A stretch of DNA of 64,000 nt, from positions 2,170,001 through 2,234,000 of the forward strand of contig CAWHEG010000031.1 of NCBI GenBank assembly GCA_963828405.1, written 5' to 3'. Both the position numbers and the translations under genes were made by a program. Of this stretch, positions 16,584 through 25,816 are shown in pieces. A model generated the notes under the pieces. That model ran no database searches, was not told the DNA's origin, and saw only the letters and a program-made list of their open reading frames with translations. Every line of letters begins with the position of its first letter. The first letter of the stretch is position 1. The DNA is from JANMJD01 sp963828405. GTDB lineage: Bacteria > Actinomycetota > Acidimicrobiia > Acidimicrobiales > Ilumatobacteraceae.

Positions 16584-17962
16584 CCTCGTTCCTCGTCCAC
16601 GACGCGGCGATCGTCACCTGCGACGATGCCGGCACCGTCGTCGGGCGTGGATGGGTGTACGTCGTCGGCGACCGGATCGTCGAGGTGGGCGCCGGCGACG
16701 TTCCCCGGGGACGCCTGGGCGCCGACACGGTGATCGACGGAGCGCAGATGGCCGTCATCCCGGGCATGGTCAACGGGCACACGCACCTCTTCCAGACGTT
16801 CTTCCGTGGCCTGGGCGACGACAAGAGCCTGCTCGACTGGTTGCGCGACTACATCTGGCCGACCGCCTCGGTGATGACCGCCGAGGAGATCGGCCTGGCC
16901 GCCGCGGTCGGTCTGATCGAGAACCTGCGGTCGGGCGCCACGTCGGTCATCGACCACCAGTACGTCCACGCCGATCCACGCGCCGACGACGCGGTGTGCG
17001 CGGCGGCGGCGGGCCTCGGCGTGCGGTTCGTGCTCGCCCGGGGGTGGGCCGATCGCAACTACGAGCCCCGCCTCACGGAATCGGCCGACCAGGTGGTGCG
17101 GCGGACCAACGAGGTGGCGTCGCGTTGGCACGGCCATGATGGCGGGCGGATCCGGGTCGGGACCGCGCCGTTGATCCCCTGGGGGTGCTCCGACGAGGCG
17201 ATGCGAGCGACGGTCGCCGCTGCAGCCGCCCACGGGGGCGGGATCCACGTGCACTGCGCCGAGACGGCCGTGGAGGTGGAGATGAGCCTCGCCGAACGCG
17301 GCCTGCGCCACGTGGCCTGGCTCGATTCGCTGGGTGCACTCGGGCCGGGCACGCAGCTCGCCCACGCCGTGTGGCTCGATGACGACGAGCTCGCCCTGAT
17401 CCGCCGACGCGGTGCGACGGTCGTGCACTGCCCGGTGAGCAACATGTACCTGGCGTCGGGCGTGGCGCGGGTACCCGAGATGCTCCGCCTCGGCATCCCG
17501 GTCGCCCTGGCCTCGGACGGTCCCGGCTCGAACAACCGCCAGGACATGTTCGAGGCGATGAAGATCGCCGTCCTGCTCCAGAAGGTCCACCATCTCGACC
17601 CGGTCGTCCTGCAGCCCGAGGACGCGCTGCGCATGGCGACCAGGTTCGGGTCCGTGGCGTTCGGCATGCCCGACGATCTCGGGGTCATCGCCGAGGGTCG
17701 CAAGGCCGATCTGGTGGTGGTCGATCTGGACAGCCCGTTCATCGCCCCGGTCCACCGGGTCGTGTCGGCCCTCGTGTTCAACGCCACGCCCGGCGACGTC
17801 CACACCGTGGTCGTCGACGGCCGCGTCGTGATCCGCGACGGCGACCTGCTCGTCGCCGATCAGCGGGCGGTGCTCGCTGCCGCCCGGGAGGCGTGCCGGA
17901 CCCTGTTCGCCCGGGCGGCGTCGGCCCGGCCGGACCACCCGGTCAGGCCGGGTCCGGCGTGA
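16580..17962 (+). CDS. Amidohydrolase of the ATZ/TRZ / cytosine-deaminase-like family
   Basis: A 460-residue metal-dependent hydrolase. The metal pair His67/His69 is in PGMVNGHTHLFQ. Further ligands appear as HVHCAET (mid-protein His), VHCPVSNMYLASG, and the Asp of ALASDGPGSNN. The small beta-sandwich at both ends (VVGDRIVEVGAGDV; KADLVVVDLDSPF) is typical. Members deaminate or dechlorinate triazines, guanine, 8-oxoguanine or related heterocycles; hydrolytic deamination of an N-heterocycle is the best general guess. Start GTG overlaps the preceding LLM gene. Its 3' end overlaps the convergent CMD-like gene by 20 bases, an unusual tail-to-tail overlap. Confidence 0.87.
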   Translation: MTSFLVHDAAIVTCDDAGTVVGRGWVYVVGDRIVEVGAGDVPRGRLGADTVIDGAQMAVIPGMVNGHTHLFQTFFRGLGDDKSLLDWLRDYIWPTASVMTAEEIGLAAAVGLIENLRSGATSVIDHQYVHADPRADDAVCAAAAGLGVRFVLARGWADRNYEPRLTESADQVVRRTNEVASRWHGHDGGRIRVGTAPLIPWGCSDEAMRATVAAAAAHGGGIHVHCAETAVEVEMSLAERGLRHVAWLDSLGALGPGTQLAHAVWLDDDELALIRRRGATVVHCPVSNMYLASGVARVPEMLRLGIPVALASDGPGSNNRQDMFEAMKIAVLLQKVHHLDPVVLQPEDALRMATRFGSVAFGMPDDLGVIAEGRKADLVVVDLDSPFIAPVHRVVSALVFNATPGDVHTVVVDGRVVIRDGDLLVADQRAVLAAAREACRTLFARAASARPDHPVRPGPA

Positions 17963-18338
17963 TCCCCTCGGCATCGAGCACCTCGCGGGCGAGGCGGAAC
18001 GCCTCGACACCGGCGGGCACACCTGCGTAGATCGTGATCTGGATCAACGTCTCGCGCAGTTGGTCGAGGGTGCAGCCGTTGCGCAGCGCGCCGCGGAAGT
18101 GGATCTTGAACTCGTGCGAGCGGTTGAGCGCGGCGAGCAGGCAGAGGTTGTTCATGCTGCGCTGGCGGTCGTCGAGCGCCTTGCCGGATCCCCACACCTC
18201 CCCCCAGCAGTACCCGGTGATCAGTTCCTGGAAGTGGCGGTTGAAGCTGTCGGCGCCCGCCAGGGCCCGCGTGACGTACTCCTCCCCGAGTACTCGGGTG
18301 CGTGCTTCCAGGCCGATGTCGAAGAGTTCGTCGTTCAT
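17943..18338 (-). CDS. Carboxymuconolactone decarboxylase-like protein
   Basis: A 131-residue, all-alpha protein of the CMD/PcaC family. LDDRQRSMNNLCLLAALNRSHEFKIHFRGALRNGCT followed by LRETLIQITIYAGVPAGVEAFRLARE is the classic PcaC pattern, with the His in the SHEFKIH segment and the Cys in NGCT (shown here in two parts). PcaC decarboxylates 4-carboxymuconolactone in protocatechuate catabolism, but stand-alone relatives serve other roles, so the reaction is not certain. It lies in a block of catabolic enzymes. ATG chosen (MNDELFDIGLEAR). Cytoplasmic, length normal for the single-domain family. Confidence 0.85.
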   Translation of the reverse strand: MNDELFDIGLEARTRVLGEEYVTRALAGADSFNRHFQELITGYCWGEVWGSGKALDDRQRSMNNLCLLAALNRSHEFKIHFRGALRNGCTLDQLRETLIQITIYAGVPAGVEAFRLAREVLDAEGITPDPA

Positions 18339-18419
18339 CCCCGCAGCGTAAGCACCACCGGGATGCAGGCTCATACGCCGAGCTGCGGCGTCCGCGGACC
18401 GGCCCGCTAGAAACGTCCC

Positions 18420-19379
18420 ATGACGTACACCGCCATCGACGGCGACCTGCACGCCGGGCGGATGGTCATCATCGACGGCGGCACCGGGACCGACATCCAG
18501 GCGAGGGGCGTGGCGATGGACGGCGAGACCTGGTGCGCCCAGGCCAACTACGACGCGCCCGACGTCGTGCGCGAGGTGCACGGCGACTACGTCCGGGCGG
18601 GAGCTCGCCTGGTGGTGGCCAACAACTACCCGACCAGCCCACTGCTGTTCGATCATCTCGGGCGGTCCGACGAGGTGGGCGGGATCGACGCGCTCGCCGT
18701 TCGCCTCGCCCGTGAGGCGGTCGGTAACGCCCCGGTCGCCGTGGCGGCCTCGTTCTCGGTGATGCGCCCGGCCCTGGCAGGCACCGACCGCACCGCCCCC
18801 ATCGACTGGGACGAGCGCCGCGCCCGCGCCCTGATGGAGCGCAAGGCAGTCGGTCTCGCCGCCAGCGGCTGCGACCTGATCGTGATGGAGATGCTGCGCG
18901 ACACCGACTACTCCCACTGGGCGACCGAGGCGGCACTGGCCACGGGGCTGCCGGTGTGGGTGGGAATCTCGGCCGAACGGGCCGACGACGGTACGCTGCT
19001 CGCCTACAGCCGGCCCGAGCTCACGCTCGACGAGGTCGTCGCCGACTTGGCCACACTGGAGCCGGCGGTGATCTCGATCATGCACACCTCGCCCAACGAC
19101 ACTGCCGAGGCGCTGCGGATCGTGCGCCGGCACTGGGACGGCCCGCTCGGCGCCTACCCCGAGTCCGGGTGGTTCGAGATGCCCGACTGGCAGTTCGTCG
19201 ACACCATCGCCACCGACGACCTGGTCGCCCTCTCCGAGGAGTGGGTCGCGATCGGCGCCACGGTGCTCGGCGGATGCTGCGGCACCGGGCCGGGCCACAT
19301 CGCCGCCCTCCATGCCCGCTGGGCTCCCAACGGCAACGATCCTCAATTTTCCCACACTGAGCATTCGCCGCGACGCTAG
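18420..19379 (+). CDS. Homocysteine S-methyltransferase family protein with altered zinc ligand
   Basis: A 319-residue TIM-barrel protein of the Hcy_methyltransf family, whose members transfer methyl groups from S-methylmethionine or betaine to homocysteine at a Zn site. IIDGGTGTDIQARG opens the barrel and VLGGCCGTGPGHI (Cys286, Cys287) gives two of the three zinc cysteines. The third, usually in a (V/I)NC motif, is replaced: here the segment reads ISIMHTSP, putting His222 at the Cys position and Met in place of Asn. It may still bind metal, or use another substrate. Divergent from the CMD-like gene. The ATG is supported by the immediate start of the fold. Confidence 0.8.
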   Translation: MTYTAIDGDLHAGRMVIIDGGTGTDIQARGVAMDGETWCAQANYDAPDVVREVHGDYVRAGARLVVANNYPTSPLLFDHLGRSDEVGGIDALAVRLAREAVGNAPVAVAASFSVMRPALAGTDRTAPIDWDERRARALMERKAVGLAASGCDLIVMEMLRDTDYSHWATEAALATGLPVWVGISAERADDGTLLAYSRPELTLDEVVADLATLEPAVISIMHTSPNDTAEALRIVRRHWDGPLGAYPESGWFEMPDWQFVDTIATDDLVALSEEWVAIGATVLGGCCGTGPGHIAALHARWAPNGNDPQFSHTEHSPRR

Positions 19380-19426
19380 GTGTATGAAGCACTGTCGGTC
19401 GGGGCGTGCGCAGTAGATTCTCCCGG

Positions 19427-19885
19427 ATGCGGAACATTGCCGACCGTTGGGTGATCAGCTCCGGCCGGTTGGTCGGCGGAGTCGCCGTCCTCGGATTCGG
19501 GGCGATGTGGCGGTACCAGGGCATCGAGGGACACGTCTTCGTCGAGGCGGGGCGCCTGCCCCAACTGCGCGCCGGTGACGTGGTGACCATCCCGGCGTTC
19601 GTCGCCGCCATCGCCCTGACCACCACGGCGTTCGTCACCACGGTGCGCCGCCGCGTCCTCGGTGGGCTGCTCGCCGGGACCGGGCTGGCCTACCCGCTGT
19701 TCTCCTATCCGTGGGACGGTCGGGTCGTGTTCGGCCAGCACCACCACGGCATCCATTCGACCGACGCGGTGGCACTCGTGATCCTGGCCGGGGCGATCGT
19801 CGCCCTGATGACGACCGGCGATGCCGCCGGGCGACGTCCGTATCGGCGAGGCGGTCCCCTCGGCCCGGCCGCCGGCTCGTCGTAA
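19427..19885 (+). CDS. Four-helix membrane protein of unknown function
   Basis: A 152-residue protein with four predicted transmembrane segments: GGVAVLGFGAMWRY, VVTIPAFVAAIALTTTAFV, LGGLLAGTGLAYPLF and AVALVILAGAIVALM. A His-rich loop (FGQHHHGIHSTD) lies between helices 3 and 4, and could bind a metal or haem; this is only suggestion. The C-terminal tail is Arg/Gly-rich and polar. I do not recognise the family. The ATG was preferred over an in-frame GTG seven codons upstream. The gene lies between the methyltransferase-like gene and the molybdenum hydroxylase operon. Confidence 0.5.
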   Translation: MRNIADRWVISSGRLVGGVAVLGFGAMWRYQGIEGHVFVEAGRLPQLRAGDVVTIPAFVAAIALTTTAFVTTVRRRVLGGLLAGTGLAYPLFSYPWDGRVVFGQHHHGIHSTDAVALVILAGAIVALMTTGDAAGRRPYRRGGPLGPAAGSS

Positions 19886-19959
19886 GGGGCGCGTTCACCT
19901 ACGATCGTCCATCGCCCGGCGCGCATCGGTGCGCGCCCGGAACGTGTCGAGGAGAACCG

Positions 19960-20694
19960 ATGGCCCACGTGGTCGCCTACCACCGACCGCCGAGCATCGA
20001 CGGCGCGCTCCGCCTGCTCGGCCGGTCCGACGTCACGACCCGGCTGCTGGCCGGCGGAACCGACCTGGTGGGGCGCGATCGTGGTGTCGAGCCGATCGAG
20101 GTGGTCGACCTGCAGGACACCGGCCTGGGTCGCATCGACGTCGGCGTGATCCGGGCCGCCATCGGCGCGATGGCCACGCTCGAGGACATCTCCCGCCATC
20201 CCGGCCTGCCTGCCGTCGTGCGCGATGCGGCCCGCCGCGAACTGCCGAGCACCCTGCGCACCGCGGCGACGCTCGGCGGGTCGATCTGCGCCGGCGAGGC
20301 CGAGAGCGAGTTCCTCGCCACGCTCCTCGTCCACGATGCGGTGGTCGCCGTCCACGGGTCGGACGGTCGCCGCGAGCTGCCGCTTCCCCAGCTGTGGGCC
20401 GAACCCCACCACCTCATCGGGCGGGTGATCACGGCGGTGAGCATCGCCGTCGACGGCGAGACCCGCGCCGAGCGGACCGCCCGGACCACGGCCGACCGGC
20501 CGATCGTGGCCGCCGTGGCCCGCCGCGGCGATGACGGCCGGATCCGCCTCGCGCTCAGCGGGGTGGCGCACCGCCCGCTGCTCACCGACGATCCCTCCGC
20601 CGTGCGCCCTCCCGGCGATTTCCGTGGCTCGGCCGAGTACCGCCGGAGCCTGGCCGTCACGTTGTCACGACGAGTCACGGGAGCGCTGCGATGA
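19960..20694 (+). CDS. Molybdenum hydroxylase FAD-binding subunit (CoxM/YgfM-like)
   Basis: A 244-residue FAD subunit of the xanthine dehydrogenase / CO dehydrogenase family. RLLAGGTDLVG (residues ~29-39) is the pyrophosphate-binding loop; VRAAIGAMATLEDI-like sequence and STLRTAATLGGSICAGEAES are the second FAD motif. The C-terminal part (AVARRGDDGRIRLALSGVAHRP) matches the CO_deh_flav_C domain. It normally passes electrons from Fe-S clusters to NAD+ or quinone. Preceded by GGAGA and ATG. Its stop overlaps the start of the large Mo protein by 4 bases (ATGA). The short size and the arrangement with a fused Fe-S/Mo protein resemble the YgfM-XdhD pair of E. coli. Confidence 0.85.
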   Translation: MAHVVAYHRPPSIDGALRLLGRSDVTTRLLAGGTDLVGRDRGVEPIEVVDLQDTGLGRIDVGVIRAAIGAMATLEDISRHPGLPAVVRDAARRELPSTLRTAATLGGSICAGEAESEFLATLLVHDAVVAVHGSDGRRELPLPQLWAEPHHLIGRVITAVSIAVDGETRAERTARTTADRPIVAAVARRGDDGRIRLALSGVAHRPLLTDDPSAVRPPGDFRGSAEYRRSLAVTLSRRVTGALR

Positions 20695-23650
20695 GCCTGA
20701 CCATCTCCATCGACCTCAACGGGGTGGCGACGACGGCCACGTGCGAACCGTACGAGGTGCTCCGCACGGTGTTGCGCCGCCTCGGTTGTTTCAGCGTCAA
20801 GTTCGGCTCCGATTCGGGTGAGACGGGGGCGGGGGCCGTGCTCCTCGACGGCCGGCTCGTCTCGTCCGACATCGTGCTGGCCGCCGCGGCCGACGGCCAC
20901 GCGGTGATGACCCTCGAGGGCTTCTCGCAGATGCGCGAGGACCTCGATCCGATCCAGGCGGCGTTCGTCGCCACCGGGGCGTTCCAATCGGGCTACTCGG
21001 CGGGGGCGATGGTCCTCGCCACCAAGGCGCTGCTCGATCGCACCCCTCATCCGACCGAGGCCGACATCCGCGACGCCCTCTCCGGCGTGCTCGACCGCGA
21101 AACCGCCTACGTCAAGGTGGTCGAGGCGGTGCAACGGGCCGCCGCGCTCCGCGCCGGCACCCCGGTCGAGCCGTTCCGACCGGCGGTGCTGACGCCGCTC
21201 ACCGACGGAGTCAACCCCGTCGCCTACGACCCGGCACCGACCGCTGCCGGGGTGTCGGCGGCAGTGCCGCGGCTCATCCCCTCGCGTGACGTCCCGGCGA
21301 TGGCGGTGGTCGGCCATCCCGAGATCAAGGTCGACGCGTTGAAGCTGGCGCGGGGCAACCCGGCGTTCGTCGACGACATCGAGCTGCGTGGGATGCTCCA
21401 CGCCAAGGTGCTGCGCAGCCCCCACGCCCATGCCCGCATTCTCGACATCGACGACTCGGCCGCCCTCGCCCTGCCCGGTGTGCACGCCGTCAGGCACTTC
21501 AAGAACACCCCACGGGTGATGTACGCCTCGGGCGGCCAGTCGTGGCCCAACCCCTATCCCTACGACCAGGTGTCGCTTCGACGACAAGGTCCGCCACGTG
21601 GGCGACCGGGTGGCCGCCGTGGCCGCAGAGACACCGGAGATCGCCGCCGAGGCGTGCCGGCTGATCGACGTGACCTACGACGTCCTGCCGTTCGTCCTCG
21701 ACGAACGCGAGGCGATGGCCGACGGCGCCCCGGTGATCCACGACGAGCCCGATGCCGTCGAGATCCACGACGCCTCGCGCAACCTCGTCCACCACATCCA
21801 CGCCCAGACGGTCACCGATGCCGATCTCGAGGCGGCGTTCGCCACGGCCGACCAGATCTTCGAGCAGCACTTCCGCGTCCACCAGGTGCAACAGGTGCCG
21901 ATCGAGCCGCACATCGCCATCGCCTGGCTCGACGAGGACGAGCGCCTGACGATCCGCACCTCGACCCAGGTGCCGTTCCACGCCCGGCGGATGGTCGCCC
22001 CGCTGCTCGGCCTGACGGTGAAGGACATCCGGGTGATCAAGCCGCGCATCGGCGGAGGCTTCGGCGCCAAGCAGGAGATGTTGATCGAGGACATCGTCGG
22101 TCACCTGGCGCTGGCCACCAAGCGGCCCGTCCGGCTCGAGCTCAGCCGGGCCGAGGAGTTCATGTCGTCGCGCACCCGCCATCCCCAGACGATCACCTAC
22201 CGCACCGGGGTGAGGAACGACGGCTCGCTCGTCGCCCAGGAGTTCTCGATCATCGGCAACACCGGGCCCTACGGAACCCATGGCTTCACCGTGCAGAATG
22301 TCAGCGGACTGCGGGGGTTGTCGTCCTACAACTGCCCGGCCAAGAAGTTCGACTGCAAGGTGGTGTACACGAACATCCCGGTGCCCGGGGCCTACCGCGG
22401 CTACGGGGCGCCGCAGGCCGAGTTCGCCCTCGAGGCCCACATGGAGGACATCGCCCACGCCCTCGGGCGGGATCCGATCGACTTCAAACGCCAGAACTGG
22501 GTGAAGGTCGGCGACAGGCTCGACATCGTGATGTTCCTCGGCGAGCGGGGCACCATCGAGCCCGCCGACGTCGATCCGAACACCTTCCCCCCGGTGATGA
22601 CGTCGGGCATCGAGGAGTGCGTCGCCCAGGGGATGCGGGCGATCGGCTGGCATCGCCGCGACGACCCCGAATGGGTCGCGCCCCCCGACCGGCCCCACAT
22701 CCGCCGGGGGATCGGCTTCGCCTTCTGCATGCACGGCACGGCGATCCCCTTCCTCGACATGGGCGGCTGCTCGATCAAGATGAACGACGACGGGTCGTTC
22801 AACGTGATGGCCGGCGCCGCCGACCTGGGCACGGGCGCCGACACGGTGCTGGCCCAGATCGCCGCCGAGGTGCTCGGGGTGTCGATCGACGACATCATCA
22901 TGTACACCGGCGACACCGACATGACGCCGTTCGACGTCGGCGCCTACGCCTCGTCGACGACGTACATCTCGGGCACGGCCGTCAAGAAGGCGGCCGACGT
23001 CGTCCGCTAGCGGATCAAGGAGCGTGCCGCGCGGCTGCTCGGCGTCGACCAGCCGTGCTCGATCGAGTTGCACGACCGCCGGGCCTGGGCGCCCGACGGT
23101 ACGCTCGGTGAGCATCGAGGACATCGGGCTCAACTCGCTGCACACCGAGGACCAGGAACAGATCATGGGGACCGGTTCGTACGTCTCGGCCGACTGCCCG
23201 CCGCCGTTCGCCGCCCAGTTCGTCGAGATCGAACTGGACATCGAGACGGGCCAGGTGACGGCGGTGAAGCTGGTGATGGCCGTCGACTGCGGCGTGGCGA
23301 TCAACCCGATCACCGCCTCGGGACAGATCGAGGGGGGCATGCTCCAGGCGCTGGGCTACGCCCACACCGAGGAGTTCGCCTTCGACGAGACCGGCCGGAT
23401 GGTCAACGCCGAGCTCGGTCCCTACTGGATCTACCGCTGCGACGACACGCCGGCGACCGAGGTCTTCCTGGTCCAGACGATGGAGGACTCGGGTCCCTTC
23501 GGCGCCAAGGCGGTGGCCGAGATCCCCAAGGACGGTGTCGCCCCGGCGATGCGCAACGCCATCCTCCACTGCACGGGCGTGGCGATCAACGAGTTGCCGT
23601 TCACGCCCGAGCGCGTGTACCAGGCGTTGCGGGCCGCCGAAGTGGCCTGA
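20691..23650 (+). pseudogene. Molybdenum hydroxylase, fused [2Fe-2S]-fold (cysteine-less) and Mo-cofactor domains; three lesions
   Basis: Joined across lesions this is a ~986-residue XdhD-like protein. Residues 1-150 keep the ferredoxin plus four-helix [2Fe-2S] fold, but all eight ligand cysteines are replaced: Ser40, Thr45, Gly48, Asp60, Ser100, Ser103, Asp135, Glu137. The Mo part is canonical: RIGGGFGAKQE, VPGAYRGYGAPQ, ADLGTGADTVLAQ and, near the end, GPFGAKAVAE with the active-site Glu. Lesions: one extra C near 21574-21577, an in-frame TAG at 23008-23010 (one base from CAG), and one extra base near 23104-23110. The frame is perfect in quality between and after these, so either very recent inactivation or consensus error applies. 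Expected role: hydroxylation of a purine-like or N-heterocyclic substrate. Confidence 0.8.
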
Positions 23651-23663
23651 GAGCCCGCCGCGT

Positions 23664-24509
23664 TCAGCCGGCCCGGGCGCTCGTCAGGTCGTCGCCGAGG
23701 ACGATCTCGCCGGCGAAGTGCTCGGCGGCGATCGCCCGCCACTCCTCCTCCGCGCCGGGGGCCATCGCCGGGACGTAATGGGTCATCACCAGGGTCTTCA
23801 CCCGCGCCCGGCTGGCCGTCCGTGCCGCGTCGGCCACCGACGAGTGGTAGTCGAGGATGTCGCCGAGCCGGGTGGCCTGCGGCATCATCTCCACGATCCG
23901 GCGAACCTGGTCGTCGCGGATCACGGTCTGGACGTACAGGTCGGCGTCGGCGCACAGCACGTCGAGTTCGGGGCACGGCACGGTGTCGCCGGCGATCGCC
24001 GCGACATGGCCGCCGTGCTCGATGCGGTAGCCGACGGTCGGCGCCACCGGCCGGTGGTCGGTGCGGTGGACCGAGATCTCGGCGTCGAGGATCCGAAAGG
24101 TGTCACCCGGGCCGACCTCGACCACGTCGAGCACCGGGGGCTCGTTCAGGTCCGCATGATGGTCGCAGCGGTACTGCATGTCGAGGATGAGCATCGCCAT
24201 CACCGCGGCGACCACCTGCCCGGTGCCCGGCGGTCCGTAGACGGGCAGTGGGTTCGGACCCGGCGACATCACCCAACGGGTGGTGATCACGTCGTTGAGG
24301 TCGGTGATGTGGTCACTGTGCAGGTGGGTGAGCAGCACCGCCGACAGTGTCGGCGGGGGAGCGGCGGCCGCGGCGAGGCGCATCACCACGGCTCGCCCGG
24401 CATCGATCAGCAGCGTCGCCCCACCGGCGCGCACCAGCGTCGACGGTCCGGCGCGCTGCGGATCGGGCAAGGGGCTTCCGGTGCCGAGGAGGGTCACGGT
24501 CAGGCTCAT
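23664..24509 (-). CDS. Metallo-beta-lactamase-fold hydrolase (RNase Z-like)
   Basis: A 281-residue MBL-fold protein. The N-terminus LTVTLLGTGSPLPDPQRAGP is typical of the RNase Z/arylsulfatase-like branch, and LLTHLHSDHITDL carries the HxHxDH metal motif. Later ligands appear as IAGDT (Asp), DYHSSV and MTHYVPA (His). It probably hydrolyses a small ester, lactone or cyclic nucleotide-type bond; true tRNA processing is unlikely without the exosite. Cytoplasmic. It is convergent with the molybdenum hydroxylase gene (13-base gap), so it is not part of that operon but may belong to the same pathway. Confidence 0.85.
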   Translation of the reverse strand: MSLTVTLLGTGSPLPDPQRAGPSTLVRAGGATLLIDAGRAVVMRLAAAAAPPPTLSAVLLTHLHSDHITDLNDVITTRWVMSPGPNPLPVYGPPGTGQVVAAVMAMLILDMQYRCDHHADLNEPPVLDVVEVGPGDTFRILDAEISVHRTDHRPVAPTVGYRIEHGGHVAAIAGDTVPCPELDVLCADADLYVQTVIRDDQVRRIVEMMPQATRLGDILDYHSSVADAARTASRARVKTLVMTHYVPAMAPGAEEEWRAIAAEHFAGEIVLGDDLTSARAG

Positions 24510-24879
24510 GGAGCCACTGTAAGCAGCACCCGTCGAACCAGGAGATCCGGATCGGGATATCCTTCGATGGCGTCAATCCTGGACGATGAAGTTGATGATG
24601 CCGCCTGGGACTACGACCACGTTGCCCTCGACGACGTCCAACGAGACCCGGCTGCTCGTCGGTCGCTCCGTGATCACGTCGGCGGGGGATCGACGGGCGA
24701 TCACGCTGGGACGGGAACAGATCATCGAACAGTCCGTCAGCTAACGAGGTCCCACCCGGCCCGCATGTCCGCTGTTGGCCCGCCTGACCTGACGGACACG
24801 ATCGGACACCGCCCGGGTCGGGGCTACCGCCCCCAACCCCCGCGCGCCACGAACTCTGCGCCACCTGAGTACCTACACC
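24510..24879. other. Gene-poor gap with one possible 50-codon frame
   Basis: About 370 bases between two minus-strand genes. The only frame of interest is on the minus strand at 24573-24725: 50 codons from an ATG, ending in RVSLDVVEGNVVVVPGG and INFIVQD. It reads like beta-strand protein sequence but has no ribosome site and no recognised homologue, so it may be a remnant. Composition drifts to lower GC from here to about 26.7 kb. Confidence 0.3.
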
Positions 24880-25816
24880 TCAGTCGTCGTCGACTCCGTC
24901 TATTGCGCCGGCCTCGAGTTCGAGACGGTGCCACGTGTCCGCGACCGACTCAATGGCTGCAGCGTTGCGGTCGAGGAAATCTCGCCATTCGGGTTCAGCG
25001 AGCTGCAGGAAATTGGGCCATATTGGGCGCGGCATTCGGCATCTACGACCGCAACGCGGCACTCGAATTTGACAGCCTCCTCCGGGTCGGCGGCAGCGGC
25101 GTAGTTCTGCTTGACGACGTTCAACAGGAGATCCGGGTCATCAAAGTCAAGACCCTTTGACAACACGCAGTCTCGATATGACGCCGAAAGAGGGGCAAAT
25201 GTAGGGAGCTGTTTGGTATCGCGGGCGATCGTCGCCATCTGCCCTTCGATGTCGTTGATCGGCCCCCAATCGACGACGGAAACTTCGGGTAGATCGGCAG
25301 CGCAGCCCGCTTCTGCGGTGTCGTACGCCTGCTGTTCGGCCGGAGTCAATCTCAAGTCGTCGATGATGATCGGGTCGACGTCGGAGCTATCCTTGACGAT
25401 CGGTCCGGCGATTCCAAGACCGTTCGATGGGTTCCCCGAGAACGGCGGCGCCCACCAGGCTGCGAGGGCTCCAGATGGCTCATGCCAGGCGGTGGAGAAC
25501 CGTCGGGTTCGACGCGGCGTACGGTTGGCCAGCGGCCGACATGCAGTTCGCCATGAGGTCGTCAACGGCCCGAAGCTCGAGCACAGCCATCGCCATTTGC
25601 GTCTGGGGGCTGGCGGTAACGATGTTGAAAACTCGAATGACGTCCTGCGCCAAACGATTCGCAGAATCTGGCGCCACTTTGCTCGAAGCAGGCGGTGAAG
25701 GCTGGTTCTCGAACGTGTCCGGCCCCGGAGGGCTGGCCGCACGCGCCGAACCCCAGGACGCCAAGGAGGATGGTCAGGCCAAAGGTAAGAGTGAGACCGA
25801 TACGCTTGAAGCCCAT
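24880..25816 (-). pseudogene. Putative lipoprotein, broken by three frameshifts
   Basis: Reassembled on the minus strand, this gives a protein of about 310 residues. It starts with a lipoprotein-type signal (MGFKRIGLTLTFGLTILLG then FGAC), followed by segments in three different frames: GPDTFENQPSPPASSK to NPTVLHR, then WHEPSGALAAWWAPPFSG through DDPDLLLNVVKQNYAA to VVDAEC, then IWPNFLQLAEPEWRDFL to the C-terminus GAIDGVDDD. Junctions lie near 25740 (one extra G in a G run), 25485 (one extra C) and 25040 (one missing C in a C run). I do not recognise the family. Its ATG shares one base with the TGA of the upstream secreted-protein gene, so the two form an operon. Confidence 0.55.
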
